DNA of 64,000 nucleotides from Caenorhabditis elegans (lineage: Eukaryota; Nematoda; Chromadorea; Rhabditida; Rhabditidae): the NCBI RefSeq assembly GCF_000002985.6, contig NC_003281.10, positions 9,672,001 to 9,736,000 on the forward strand, in the 5' to 3' direction. A program made the position numbers and the translations under genes. The first letter of the stretch is position 1. The number at the start of each line of letters is the position of its first letter. Below are positions 1 to 10,868 of the stretch, piece after piece. The notes under the pieces were generated by a model. The model worked only from the letters and a program-made list of their open reading frames with translations, had not been told where the DNA came from and ran no database searches.

Positions 1-2770
1 TGGAAAGTACTTAACCACAAAAACCAAACAATGAATAATCGAAATAATCATTTCCAGACAGTGTATTTCCGGTTATTCTGCAGTTTTTAAATACGAATAT
101 CATTCTCTCCTACACAGCTCACGTCATTTGACAGTCTGTGTAAAGTCTGCGTTTCTCGAAAACTGTGCCAAATGCACTTTTTGGCAACAGATATCAAGTT
201 CCGGACATCTACATCATGTGTTCAATGAGACAAAAAACAGTGTGGTTTGTAGAATTTTGTTACTATTAGTAAAGTTGTTTTTGATATCTCGAAAAAAATT
301 CTTTAAAATTTGAAACAAAACTTTCAGGAAAGAAATTCGAGTCGGTTAACAAAACATGATAATAATGCCTGATATCTCCTGGCTTTCCGGTTTGAAAAAT
401 CCCCGGAAATTGAAAAAAAAAGAAGAGACTAATATTTGATCAGTTCAAATAATTCTCACAAATTGATCTTGCGGTTTTTTCGGTTTAGAATTCATCTGCC
501 TTTTACTTAAAGATGGAGTAGCAATAATGGGAATGTCGCTTTAAAATATCCATAAAAACTTTAATTTTAGATATAAGAGAACTCACAAAAAAAACAGGTT
601 AATAAAAATTTTCGACATTTAAAAAGCTATTCAATGAGATATTGCCTTATTTGAACCAATCAGCGAATAGCCGCGCCCATATTCAAACCAATTAGCATTT
701 TCCACACTCCAATTGGTTGAAAAGTGAGCGAGCGAGTCGCTGATTGGTCGCTGATTAGTCTACATTTTGGAGGGAATTAAAACAAGTAATTGAACCAGAA
801 TTGAAAAAAACAGGTTTTCCGAGAATTAACTCTCTGTTTTCTTTTGTAATATTTTTTGAATTTCTGATTATTTTGGATATTTTGAAGCAAAAATACAAAT
901 ATATTTTCAAACATACAAAAGTGTTTTTTGACTGATCATTTGAATACAAAAACATCACTTAAGACATATTACTCAACTGCCAATTTCTACCAAAAGGTGT
1001 GTCTTCAGACTTTCAGATCTTTAATTACATGGGTATGAGAATCTATTTTCAGAAATGTACTTTCAGAAACTTGATCGGTTTCTTGTGACAGACATGTTGT
1101 AATTACATATGGTTCTGTGGCTCAAAAAGTGCAGAAGATCATCTGTTTCTTGATGTCTGCTATGTTTTATAAACGCAGCTTTCGGAAACTGAGAATTTAG
1201 CCAAAAAATGTGAATGATCAAAATAATTATTTTTGTGGGTAGAGCAACTATAACAATTTTGACATGCCAGTTTAAAGACGCACGTTGATTTTTTGAGTGA
1301 GTCTCGCCGCGATCTCAGTCATAGTGATCGCTAAAGGTTACAAAATTTACAGATTTGTTAATTTGATGTAGAAGAAGAAAGTTTCTGTAATTTAAAATTC
1401 TGAAGTGCACTTGGAAAGTAAAGATTTATAGTACCATGTTTACGCGAACAGAATAAAATTTTAGGTTTTCCAAAGTTGACAGCTTCTCTGTAGTACAAAA
1501 ATTGGTAGATGCGGAAAACAAAGTGGCATTTATTTATATTTTCCTTATCATATTCCCAAAACTTTTTCAAATGATGTCATACAAAATATTAAACCTATTT
1601 CTGTCTACCTAAGTAAAAACCACTGCTTAACACAGAAAATTGTTTTTCATCGTCCGTTGTTTTGATGATCGACTGGGGGTCTGCAATTCAAACGTCATTT
1701 ACTTCAGTTATCCTGAAAAAAGGGGGCACTTGTCAGTGCCACCCCATGTCTTAAATGTTTTCAGCCCTGCAGAAGTAATAGTATTTATAATTAAGTGTGT
1801 TGACAAACAAAATTGTGTGTCCTGATCGTTTGATTCTACACACCTCTAGACATTTTCATCGGAACCTCCGACCAATTCTCATAGACCGAAATGTAAAGGG
1901 AGGGTGTCTAGACTCTTTTGGGTAACCAAATAAGATTGCAGCTGATAACCCGATTGTCTCGCCACTTATCAGCTACAACGATCTCAGTTTGTTTTTTTGG
2001 AAAATAAAATTTTGAAAAGGGAGACAAATCTTGAAAATGTTGCTTGAAGAAAATGGTTTAGAAAATGGGTTTTCGGTGAAATATGCTTTTAGAATTGGAA
2101 AACTTCCAGTCCGTTTTGGTAAATTGCCAAATTTACCTAAAAGTTTGGGTTTTCGAGCCATTTACAAGGAAATATTTTCCATTTACTCGCAGACTTCAAA
2201 ACGAGATACATGCCATACAAAAAATACTTGTTGAAGAAATGTTACTGCTTTATTAATTTACATTTTTAAGCGAGAAATCTCCACTCTCAAGTCTAGAAAA
2301 TAAATTTTAAGTGTACAACTCTGGGAACTTTCGGAAAAATGTTTTTTTTAATTCCAATAATTTTTCTAAATGCCTGCAAAAATATATTTTCTAAAGTAGT
2401 GAAACCCCGCACTGAAAAAAATTACAGAACAAATTTTAAAGCGCATATATTTTTTTAAAAATTAGCTTTTTTAATCTAAAAAGTTCCGAAAAGCAGACAT
2501 GTAAATTTGTACTTTGTACACAAAGAAAAGTCAAACCCGGAAGAATAATATTTTTTGGAAGTATAAATATTTTTGATAATTTCCCCCGGATGTTTTTCTA
2601 GACCAATATGTGCTTGTATTATTTTCAATGTGAAGTACAGTTCTAATTTTTTCTTTGGAAAAACACTTTGATAAGTCAACCTGCGTGCAAAGAGCCAAGG
2701 GTTTTATTTTAAATTTTGAAGATAGTGTGATCTCTGAAAAATTTTCAAAATTCCAAATCATTATTAGATA
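1..2770. other. Intergenic DNA with dispersed repeats
   Basis: No supported coding region. Two stretches are dispersed repeats. About 655-785 carries repeated CCAAT/ATTGG-type motifs and ends in TTGGAGGGAATT; a related sequence lies in a best-4 intron at about 16255-16370. About 1054-1217 recurs at 14744-14915. The small open frames here show no family resemblance, codon pattern or splice structure that would support a gene. Confidence 0.6.
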
Positions 2771-3603
2771 CTCGGCATTTAGTGCCTCCTTTCTCCCACC
2801 TTTTGAGGTCTTCTCACCTTCCGCTCACCTTTTTGCCACCTTCTCCCCACCTTTTGTAAAAATATCACAATTATTCAACGAATACTCGAAATTCAGTCGC
2901 GTTTGCCACCTTTCTCCCACCTATTGTGGTCTAAAACAGCAGCGGCAGCGTTCTGGTGACACCAAAACTGCCACCATTTGCCACCCTTTGTCGCCTTTTG
3001 TAGCACTTTGTCACCTTTCATTGTGCGCCAAGATAGTGCTGACGTGTTCTCGGATGTTATCCTGGCACGGATAACTCTTCGAATTAATTTTTTTAAACAA
3101 TTTTTTCTTCAACGTTTTTAAATCTATTTTTTTTTTTTATTTTTTTTTATTTTTTTTTTACGAGATAGCAGACGGCTCGACCTGAACTGGTTGCTCACCG
3201 GATCTTGAAAGGTAAGGGTTTACAAATTCTACTTAATAAATAAACATATTCCTATTCATGTTTTTGCAGATTACCGAAAATCGACGGGAGAATGCCACGA
3301 AAAACAGGCAAATTCGTGCTATGTGGCAGCAAACTATGGAAAAATACGAATTTTTAATTATTTAAAATGTTTTAATGATGTATATGATGTTTCATAAAAT
3401 AAATTTAGATTGTATAACCTAATTGCAGTTTGTTTTTATTTATTTTCAGAGTGAAAACAAACAAAAATAATAGCATCGTTGCCACCTATTGTCACCAATC
3501 TGCCACCATTTTGCCGCCTTTCCCTATCCATTTTTCGCCTTTCTACATTTTGGTGGTAGAAAGGTGGCAAAAGGGTGGGAGAAAGAAAACACGAAATGCC
3601 GAG
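2771..3603. mobile_element. TIR DNA-transposon relic, TA target site
   Basis: The ends are imperfect inverted repeats of about 37 bp. The left end starts CTCGGCATTTAGTG and the right end finishes CACGAAATGCCGAG. Both sides are flanked by TA, as for Tc/mariner-type insertion. Subterminal DNA is rich in CCACCTT-type motifs on one arm and AAGGTGG on the other. The middle (about 3165-3420) has an exon-like piece, a GTAAGG...TTTTTGCAG intron (3212-3270) and a second open piece ending before an AATAAA at about 3398. This could be the last two exons of a decayed transposase. I do not recognise the protein. Confidence 0.6.
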
Positions 3604-4467
3604 TACGTGGTTCATATTTTTTCAAAATCTAAAATTTTGATACATCAAAACCTCTAGAAGAGAGAAAATTACTTCCGCGTTGAAGTTTTTATTTAAAAAA
3701 AAAGCTCGATTTGTTACCGAGTCGGTTTAACTTAAGTGGAAACAAGAAAAAACAATTGAGCTTTGAACCCAGGTTTTTGTATTCAGGAACCTTTCTTGTA
3801 TTTATATTGTGGAAAATTCTGATGTAAATCTGTGAAGAACGATTTTGTTGTTAGACGAAAAAAAAAAACACGGAAGTGAATATTTGGTATACCATACATT
3901 TTCTCATCCTCTGAAACATTTGTAACAGGAAGTTAATTACACCTATTGAGATGTAAATATATGAATAAATATTGCACACGTACATTGGACTCGTATGTGA
4001 CTAGTATGTGACTTGATCTTTCAATCTTAGCTTTTGGCATTTATAAATGTATGCTTATTTATTCATATGAAAGTAGCTAACAAGGAGAGGGATGGTACTA
4101 CTATATAATCAAAAAAATTATGTTCTGGAGAAAAGTACCGCACTATTATTACTCGACTACTCCGAGAATAATTTACTAGTTAATTTTAAGATATATTTTT
4201 TCCACATTCCGGCAAAAATTAGTTATAGAACCTCTGAAAATAGACGAGATGTTTCAAAAATTAACAAAAAACTGTCCAAACATGATTTTAAAACCTTCAG
4301 CATCTCCCAAAGCTTTACAGTGTTCAGGTGAATTTTCAAATCTTCTTATTACAGTTTTGTTGTTTTTCTTTAATTTCATACAAGCAACTGTTTTTGCCGA
4401 AAAGACAATTTTTTCGAAAAGTCAAATTTTTAAGTTACCCAAATTTTTTTCAATTAGTTGGTTTTCT
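3604..4467. other. Intergenic, 3' side of ugt-60
   Basis: AT-rich DNA downstream of the ugt-60 stop codon. I see no gene and no clear repeat structure. Confidence 0.5.
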
Positions 4468-7003
4468 CTAAAAACATACAATAAACGCAGTTAGCAATAC
4501 AATCGAAAATATGTCAAGATTATGGAATTCCAAGAATGATAAATGTTGAGATTTCAGTGTGAACAGAGAAGGTTTCGGACTTGTTGCTAATTTCAGAGAG
4601 TATCGGAGTGCAGAATAAGGTTTTCGAGCAACTTGATCTGAGAGCATCGCGGATAGTTTTTTTGCATTTGTGGAGTACCTGAAAATATATTTTGAATCTG
4701 TTTCCATTAGTAAAGATTTTTACTATTAGATTTTTGCAATTTTTTCACAAAAATAAGTTCGTTGGTTTTGGAATGTTAACTTTGTTAAAAAGTGAATTTT
4801 CTAAACTGTCCTGTCAAACTTACTCCGGTTTCAATGCTTCCTTGATGGCTCCATAAACATTATTGATAGTCAAATCTAATTTATCCAGTACAGTTGCCAT
4901 TCCATATCTCTGGGCTCTCTTTGCATTGATCTTCTGATCCGCAAATAGTGGCATCAGAACAGCAGGGATTCCAGCCTGAAACTACTATTTGATACAAGAA
5001 TCGTAGATTCATAATAAGTCTACAAAGACAAAAAATGACAATTTCTAGATGAGTTTTGGAAATTCGGACAATTTGGAATTTAAAAGTGAAGAAATAGCGT
5101 AAATGGGGGTGTCTACGTATTTCAAGCTCTTCTGCAAGCTCAAAAATACATTGGTGAAAAGATTCTCTATAATATTTTGTCATTTGAGCACCAATTGATG
5201 GATTTGACAATATTTTCTTTGTTGTGATATTGAATGATCCCTCACCTGTGCAGCTTCCAAGAAAGAATTATAGCCTCCATGTGCAATCATTAATTTCATT
5301 TTTGGGTGTCTCATAATATCCTTCTGCGGTAACCACTTCACCAAATGCAGATTCTCATACTTTTCAGCTCCCGCCACAGATTTTTCCATCCTCCAAAGAA
5401 TTGTGTAAGTCTTCAATTTTCCGAATGCGCCGAGGAAAGAGTTCTGAATTTATTGTATTAAACAATAGGAGTTTTAGCCATTTGGAAGCAAAAGCAAATA
5501 ACTTACAATCATTTGAGCTGGCATATTTGTAGTATTTGATACAGTTCCCAATGAAAATACAATAAGTCCATCCGATGGTTTCTCAATTATATCTTCTAAC
5601 CATTTTTCCATAACCAGCTTCTTTCCTTTACTAACTCCCAGTTCTCCAGAAAAAGCGATATGAATTGGAAGTGGTCGTGGAAAATCAAGCATTCTATCCC
5701 CATTAATTAATAATGATGGTACTGTGGTTTTTGCTAAATCCCATAAATCATCTTGGTCAGCACCGACGAACTCTGAAATTTTTGATTTTCGAATTGTTTG
5801 ATCCCTCAGTACACAGCCATACAAACCTCGATAGAACAAATTCTCGTCAACGAGAAGATTTTGAGGAAGATTCACAAAATCAAGAAGTGACAGATGCCAA
5901 AGAGTATTTTGTACACGATCCAGAAATAATTGAGAGAAACCAGCTGAAAATGAAAAGTTTTGCTTACTAAAAAATTGAGCTAGACGCGTCAAATACCTGA
6001 AGAAAGTGGATGCGGAATCGTTGATGGAATCGTTCGAAGTCCAAGCTGTACAGCCGAGAATTCGTAAATTGATGTTCCATGTGTTATCCAGATTACCTTA
6101 ATTATTTATTTTTTGTTTTAAAAATAAAACTCTGAACTATGAATCTTGTAAAAAGTAAAGTTCATCTCATAAATATTTGTGTTTTATTTGAAAGATATCG
6201 GCAATTTCAGTTTTCATCCGGATTTTCATGCAGTTTTCTAATCATGATTAGATATTATTAATTAAAAATTATTAAAAGTCGATAAAAATCATCAAGTCCT
6301 AAATTTAAGATACTCTTCTAGATCCTAATCTTTTCCTCTTCCACTTACTCTTTTTACATTCATTTTCTTCGCAATTGCAAGTGGACACAAATCATGGAAA
6401 TGTGCAATGGCGACATCAAAACCGTCTTTCCTAAAATCTTCATACACACTTTCATCGTGTCGAAGCATTTGTTCACATGCTTCTACTCTCATATCTTTGA
6501 ATTCTTGACCAGTCCACCATAAATCATGAGCATCTCCTGATTCGAACATCATTGATTGGAAGACCTGCAAAAACTTCTTAAATAGATATTTGGAATGTTT
6601 AATTGATTACTTTCAATCCTTCAGTTTTCAAAGTATCCGTGAAATGAATTGGTATTCTGTATTCAGAAACACCTTCCGGAAGTTTGTTATTTCCCGTGTC
6701 AAGCATCGCCATTTCCATTTGAGTCCACATTTTGACATCATGACCGAGAAATCTTAAATAAAAACTGCGGATTTTTTTTTGAGGTTATTTCTAAAACACA
6801 ATTTAGCATTTAGCATTTTTTTTTCATTTTTATTAACTTTTTTTTGGTTTTTTCATAAAATAAAACCCTCGTTAAATATACCTGAGGGTTTCTGCAAGTC
6901 GGTAATTGAATAAAACATGAGAATTAGTGAAACCGGGTACAATTTGCAATATTCGAAGGGAATCGACAACTGACAGAAAAATACAAAAAATAGGTAGATA
7001 CAT
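4468..7003 (-). CDS. ugt-60: UDP-glycosyltransferase (UGT), ugt-60
   Basis: Predicted 507-residue UDP-glucuronosyl/glucosyltransferase, which would conjugate UDP-sugars to lipophilic substrates on the lumenal face of the ER. Nine exons: 6882-7003, 6611-6752, 6349-6564, 5997-6096, 5827-5943, 5507-5772, 5246-5443, 4824-4975, 4468-4678. They sum to 1524 nt and all phases fit. Visible features are an N-terminal signal peptide, the likely catalytic His at about residue 29 (FTNSH), and the UGT signature: WLPQ near 358, HP near 367, HGG at 376-378 and DQ at 400-401. A C-terminal membrane segment spans about 487-505. The start ATG was chosen because it begins the signal peptide. Oddity: the protein stops almost directly after the membrane segment (..FIVCF), so the usual lysine-rich cytosolic tail is missing unless another 3' exon exists. 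The family call is firm; the symbol is from recalled local gene order. Confidence 0.93.
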
Positions 7004-7130
7004 GATCTTTCGACAATCTGAATTGTAACATTGAGAGAACGATTGGTAAAAGAGATAAGTAAGATGCAAAGGATTTGCAGGAGGTGTCTGATATGGAGAA
7101 ATGATAATAAAAAGGGTCGAATGATCAGTG

Positions 7131-7215
7131 GTATCATTTGTTACAAGGACATCGTTTATTGATTAAATTCTTAAATCAGAACCCGTTTTTGAGAATAAGT
7201 TTTGTGATTTTCTTG
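7131..7215. repeat. Right half of a composite repeat
   Basis: About 85 bp just upstream of ugt-60, starting TATCATTTGTTACAAG. It matches 14917-15002 in the same orientation with only scattered differences. The rest of 7004-7697 is intergenic and shows no gene. Confidence 0.75.
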
Positions 7216-7697
7216 CAATTAGCGGTACCTCGTATTTTACTCATTAGGAGTTAACTCAAACGATCAGATCAGAATAACAGAGTCCCAAAAAAGGCTTATG
7301 ATTATTATATGTATAAAACCCAAAGTTAGTGATTTTTTCACCTCAACTGTCCCCTTCTGGAAATCCATTTTCCATAATACTCCCCATTTTCTCTTTCCCC
7401 GTCAATTTGTTACATGATTTATTCCTCATTTGAATATTTTTCCGGTTTTAATTATGTTTATGATCTCTAATTCCCTTTTTGTTCTCTTTTTTCTTTCTCA
7501 TTCCGCTTGCCGGTCTCACTATTATTTTGTTCCTCTCTTTCTTTGTCGGACTCGTGGGGGCCTTGACCTTTTCTTGTTTGGATTATATTTTATTAAAAGA
7601 ATAAAATCACTTGGGGCCATCCTCAAGGCAAGAAAACGTTGTCCGGCTAAAAAAAACAGTATTGAAAAAAATTTATTTAATTTAAAAAACAAAGTTC

Positions 7698-9269
7698 TTA
7701 TTTGCGCTCGAACAGGAACAGAGCGCCTGCATAGATTGAGTCCATGTCGAATGACGTGCTCCAAAACTCCTTCTTGTGATGATCCGAAACCCGGCTCCAA
7801 CCTCCGCCATTATGTATCCAAACGATTCCGTGTAAGCCTTCGGGTACTATCTTAACGTCCAGAAAGCCGACCAGCCGACAATGTTCTCCAAAGATGATGA
7901 ATTCCTGGTTGTCCTTCATCCTCATTTGTTTGTAACGTCCCTCAGCAGAGTCAACATGGATCCATATGAAGTTCGAGTTGAACTTGTCGGCTATGATCTT
8001 CTTCTCGATCATAGCCGATTTTCCCAAGTGGTCCTTACATTCCCATGGCTTCTGGAGCACCATGTCGGTGAACGACTTTCCTTTTGGCAATTTCACACAG
8101 AAAAGTGGCCAATTCGACGGCTTCGGCTTTGTGCAGCCTTGAACACTGCAAACAACGTGGCTCTTGTACCGCATGGGATGGGGAACCTTGGCGTCGTTCT
8201 TACACTCTACAGCCAAGTCCTGAAATTTATATTGAACTGATTTTTTTTCAAAATTAACAAATTTAGATTAATATATCTTCGAAAAATTTAGTTCCTCTAT
8301 TTAAATAGAAATTAAGGAAACTTCTCTAAATTATTCGCATTTTCATTCGCTTTTTTTAAAATTCGCCTTTTAATGTTATTTTTTATTCCAATTCTCGTTC
8401 TCGGTTTTTTTCTCAAAAAAACACCAAAAATTTGAAAAACGGCGGCCATATTCGACGAGGAAATACCATTTTTTTGATGTGACTGATTCGACCGGGTTAC
8501 TGTATTCATGTGATATTTGCGCATCGAATATGGCGATAAAATAAGCACGCATGGTTTTGGGTAGTTACAAAATAAGTTACCGTATTTCCTCTATTAGTCT
8601 TGCATGCCTAGTTTTCAAGACTAATTTTCAATTGGTCCGTTAGGGTGCAAGACTAATAGAGACTGCAAGAATATTAGAGGTTGTAAGACTATTTTTCGAA
8701 TGCCCAACAACCTAGGGAAAGCGACCATTTTCCAATATTTTATCTATTATTTGAACCATTTCATGTTTAATTTACTCAGAAATGGCAAATTTTCTGACGT
8801 TTCCGGAAAGTTTTGCAGGTCTAAAAAGTGGGATGGAAGACTATTAGAGACTGCAATATTTACTAATAGAGGAAATACGGTATTAATATCTGATACTCAC
8901 TTTTAGCAAAATTACAAATGCAAATGACGGCGAATTGACTCCCTTGTGCAGCTCGCTACTGCTCAGCATTCCTCTCAGATGACCGACAACGTCTTTTTCA
9001 CCAGAGAGCAGTTTCCTCAGCTCTTCATGCATCTCACCAACGCAACATGTACGGAGATGATCTTCAAACGAAGCACGCTTCAGAAGCTGCAATACAACGT
9101 TCATGAAGCAATCATCTCCGCCGTTACGAAGGGTAAGGCACGAAGACTTCACCCTATGAGGACGAACGAGCTGAAGACCTGAGGTGGCTGCATAATCTGG
9201 AGAAGGAACATCGTCAGCGTCTGGAGCAGAAACGCCGGCAGCAACTGGAGCAGCACCTCCGAATGGCAT
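7698..9269 (-). CDS. Minimal USP-like (peptidase C19) protein, copy A
   Basis: Two exons, 8901-9269 and 7698-8219, joined in phase 0 by GTGAGT...TTTCAG; predicted 296 residues. Residues 45-62 resemble the USP Cys box. Asn49 and Cys54 keep the oxyanion-Asn/Cys spacing, but the usual NTC is DDC. The C-terminus resembles a His box: His253, Trp264, Asp269, then an LFLFE end like the ..VLFYE of USPs. This would be a very small ubiquitin-specific protease domain, or a catalytically altered relative; activity is not shown. The start is the first ATG of exon 1, and the N-terminal 35 residues (Ala/Pro/Asp-rich) have no counterpart in copy B. A MITE sits in the intron. The nearest relative is the broken copy at 10582-14202, and homology runs past the stop codon. 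USP membership is inferred from motifs only. Confidence 0.72.
8580..8880. mobile_element. MITE in the intron of USP-like copy A
   Basis: A 301-bp element whose ends are inverted repeats (left CCGTATTTCCTCTATTAG, right CTAATAGAGGAAATACGG), flanked by TA on both sides. Copy B has the uninterrupted site (AATAAGTTATTAAAG near 13815), which confirms insertion with a TA duplication. A half-site of the same family (GTATTTCCTTTATTAG) lies near 48565. Confidence 0.9.
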
Positions 9270-9523
9270 TGTAGTAGAACAATAAGAATAATAATGATTT
9301 CTAAAAAATGGAAATAAAATGCTTTCACGTTTTTCACGCCCTTTTTCATGTGATTTTGATGATGAAGTTTTATGATAAGATTAATCAAGTATGGAAGCGT
9401 TCGGAGTACACGTTTTCAGAAGATACATTGAAACAATGTTGTAAAAACAAACAATACATACTTTATTACAAAAAATATTGATAATTGACCATTAAAATAT
9501 ATTTTATTTGATCATATAATAAT

Positions 9524-10534
9524 TTAATAAAAACTGTTAACGAAATCCTTATATTCCAGGCAAACTTGGTCTGAGCTGGTCTCGGCCTTCTTTGCAATCT
9601 TGCTCATGAAGAATTCAGCTTCTTTTCGAGACATACTCTGAAAATCATAATGTATTTTAACTATATATATGAAAATATGGAATTACATCCGAAATCTTCC
9701 TTGCATCCAGGTTCTTCAAAGCATCTTCAATGGCTGAATGATCGTCAAGAATGTTTGTTGTCTCATGCTTCACCATATAACGCATGTAGTCATGCTTCTG
9801 AACATGACCAGTTTTGAAAAATAGGTGAAATTGTTTTAAATTAAAATTATAACTTCATACGTAGATGGATCCAAGAGGGACATCGTCTCTTTGAGAGTAC
9901 TTTCAACTGAAAAGTTATATCCTTGAGATTTGAGGCACAACTCGAAGTGCTCATAGTCTAGCCATCCATTCTTTTCCTAGAATAGTGACGTGGATAAAAT
10001 ATAATTTTAAATAATTAGCAAAAATACTTACTTGATCGAAATAATCAAAGGCTAATTTAAACTCGTGAAGCTGTTTCTCAGTGACTCCGTTGTGATTTCT
10101 ATCTGCAATTGATTGCTCCACAGATCGCAACATTGAACTCATCAGCTCAAGACATTGACACATTTCGACAAGAACTCCATGTGGTGTGGCAGAAGAAAAT
10201 GTGTTATCGAAGATGTAACGAGATTCCATAAGACTTCTCCACTTTTCCAGATCTTGAATCATTCCACTTTTCTGTACCTTAGCAATCAGATTCATAAGGC
10301 TCTTCTTCTGATCTTCTAGTCTCAAACTATGAAGCATCTCCAGCTCCTTCTTCACATCCACGATGACATTATCGCACGTTTTGAGGGTACAAGCGGCTTG
10401 TTCGCAGATTTTTTCATTATCGGAGTGTCGACTGATCTCTCCATCAACAATTCTAATACGGTCGGAAATTGTTTGATCAAGTCGCTCCATTCGGCTTGCC
10501 AAAGTTTTGAAGGAATGCGTAAAACGTTCTCCGG
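9524..10534 (-). CDS. Spectrin/alpha-actinin C-terminal-like protein (C07A9.5 by recall)
   Basis: Four exonic blocks: 10032-10534 (helical, spectrin-repeat-like), 9861-9976, about 9687-9810, and 9524-9637 (stop at 9524). The ends of blocks 1-4 resemble the calmodulin-like EF-hand tail of alpha-spectrin/alpha-actinin: NHNGVTEKQL..F..AFDYFDQ, then GWLDYEHFELCLKSQGY, a DPS..GHVQKHDYM stretch, and a final EF-like segment ending in FVNSFY. The expected role is actin-cytoskeleton crosslinking, but a complete spectrin would need many more N-terminal exons, and none is visible nearby. The first block opens at an acceptor-like TTTTTTAG, or an ATG inside it (10490) could serve. Blocks 2 and 3 cannot be joined by a canonical GT-AG intron that keeps both frames (see findings), so this is either an oddly spliced small gene or a decaying fragment. 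Confidence 0.6.
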
Positions 10535-10868
10535 CTAAAAAAACACAGTATTGAAAAAAAATCATTTAATTAAAAAAGTTATCAACAGCGCTCGAACACG
10601 AACAGACAGTTGGTCGCGAATGAGTCCAGGTCGAATGATTTGTCGAAAAACGTCCGGTTGATGGCGACTCCGTTTCCAAAAAGCCGACAAGCCGACACTT
10701 TTCTCCATAAATGATGTGCTCCTGATTGGCTTTGATATTCATTTGTTTAGGATATTTATCGGCAGCATCAACAAAGATCCATATGAAATTCGAGTTGAAC
10801 TTGTCGGCTATGATCTTCTTCTCGATCATAGCCGATTTTCCCAAGTGATCCGTACATTGCCATGGCTT

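Noticed and set aside
2655-3074. 139-codon plus-strand open frame
   Set aside because: Lies across the left end of the TIR element and is built from repeated CCACCTT-type motifs; no family similarity.
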